From NCBI RefSeq assembly GCF_032854445.1, contig NC_088300.1, positions 43,023,682 through 43,087,681 on the forward strand: 64,000 nucleotides of DNA, in the 5' to 3' direction. The notes under the pieces were generated by a model. The model made no database searches, was not told where the DNA came from, and worked only from the letters and a program-made list of their open reading frames with translations. Made by a program: the position numbers and the translations under genes. Shown in pieces: positions 63,798 to 64,000 of this stretch. The stretch is from Liolophura sinensis (lineage: Eukaryota > Mollusca > Polyplacophora > Chitonida > Chitonidae). Each line of letters begins with the position of its first letter. Positions within the stretch are counted from its first letter, which is position 1.

Positions 63798-63985
63798 TTT
63801 AATTATTTATTTATTGAGTGTGGTTTAACGATATACTGAAGAATTTTTCACTGATATTGTGGCAGCCAGTCTTTTGAGTGGAGAAAACCGGGTTGCCCTG
63901 AATAAACATTCAACTTTTGGCAAGCTACTGATGAATTTTCCCCATTCATGATGTGCTGACGTGTAAGCCATATTGCCAGAACGTA
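63798..63985 (-). mobile_element. SINE family C-like, cut near the right edge
   Basis: An ATTT tail is followed by GTGGTTTAACGATATACTGA, GGAGAAAACCGGGTTGCCC, and then TGAATTTTCCCCATTCATGA. It mixes a family A-like tail with family C middle motifs. The head may lie beyond the window. Confidence 0.55.
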
Positions 63986-64000
63986 AGACCGTCATTGACC

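Overview
This is eukaryotic nuclear DNA. Exons are short, have GT-AG boundaries with matching phases, and are separated by AT-rich introns. Intergenic DNA is long and full of tRNA-derived SINEs, microsatellites and minisatellites. The mix of SINE tails (a 'GGTGTTTTACG...' family with an AAAT tail, a 'GTTTAACGTCGTACT' family, and a 'GAATGAATGATTATGGCTTAACGCC' motif) resembles what I remember from molluscs and other lophotrochozoans. The organism is therefore probably a marine invertebrate, most likely a mollusc. That is inference, because no database could be searched.

Gene part (1-10120). On the minus strand, 4968 down to the left edge holds the 5' half of a Greatwall/MASTL mitotic kinase gene. 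Seven exons join in phase from the ATG through the glycine loop, catalytic Lys, HRD and DFG, and the gene runs off the window. On the plus strand, 7577-9894 is a four-exon gene for a 462-residue protein: an N-terminal von Willebrand factor A (MIDAS) domain, a charged linker and an unrecognised C-terminal domain, with a poly(A) signal at 10115. The two genes diverge, and a plus-strand splice-donor consensus at 5121 hints at a shared promoter region. Between them lie a broken Penelope-like reverse transcriptase fragment (6194-6560) and a long (TA)n tract.

Gene-poor part (10121-64000). I found no exon here that I can defend. It holds: (a) at least four SINE-type families, three copies having good target-site duplications (276-527, 39159-39530, 42053-42413); (b) a MITE-like inverted-repeat element (14262-14525) whose interior shares a motif with a 55-bp tandem repeat at 15536; (c) minisatellites: 28-bp at 39541, a SINE-core-like array at 28180, a large 81-bp array (3 x 27) at 50285-51770, a 24/48-bp array at 58420-59946 and a 32/38-bp array at 61300-61770; (d) several microsatellites. 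The long open frames over the 81-bp and 24-bp arrays follow from unit lengths divisible by three and are not evidence of genes. Two candidate first-exon or promoter regions (27122-27226 minus, 35460-35654 plus) are listed at low confidence.

I saw no virus, toxin, CRISPR or prokaryotic system. The most useful results are the rebuilt MASTL exons, several of which are too short to show as open reading frames, the VWA gene, the nested repeat structures and the SINE-derived tandem array.
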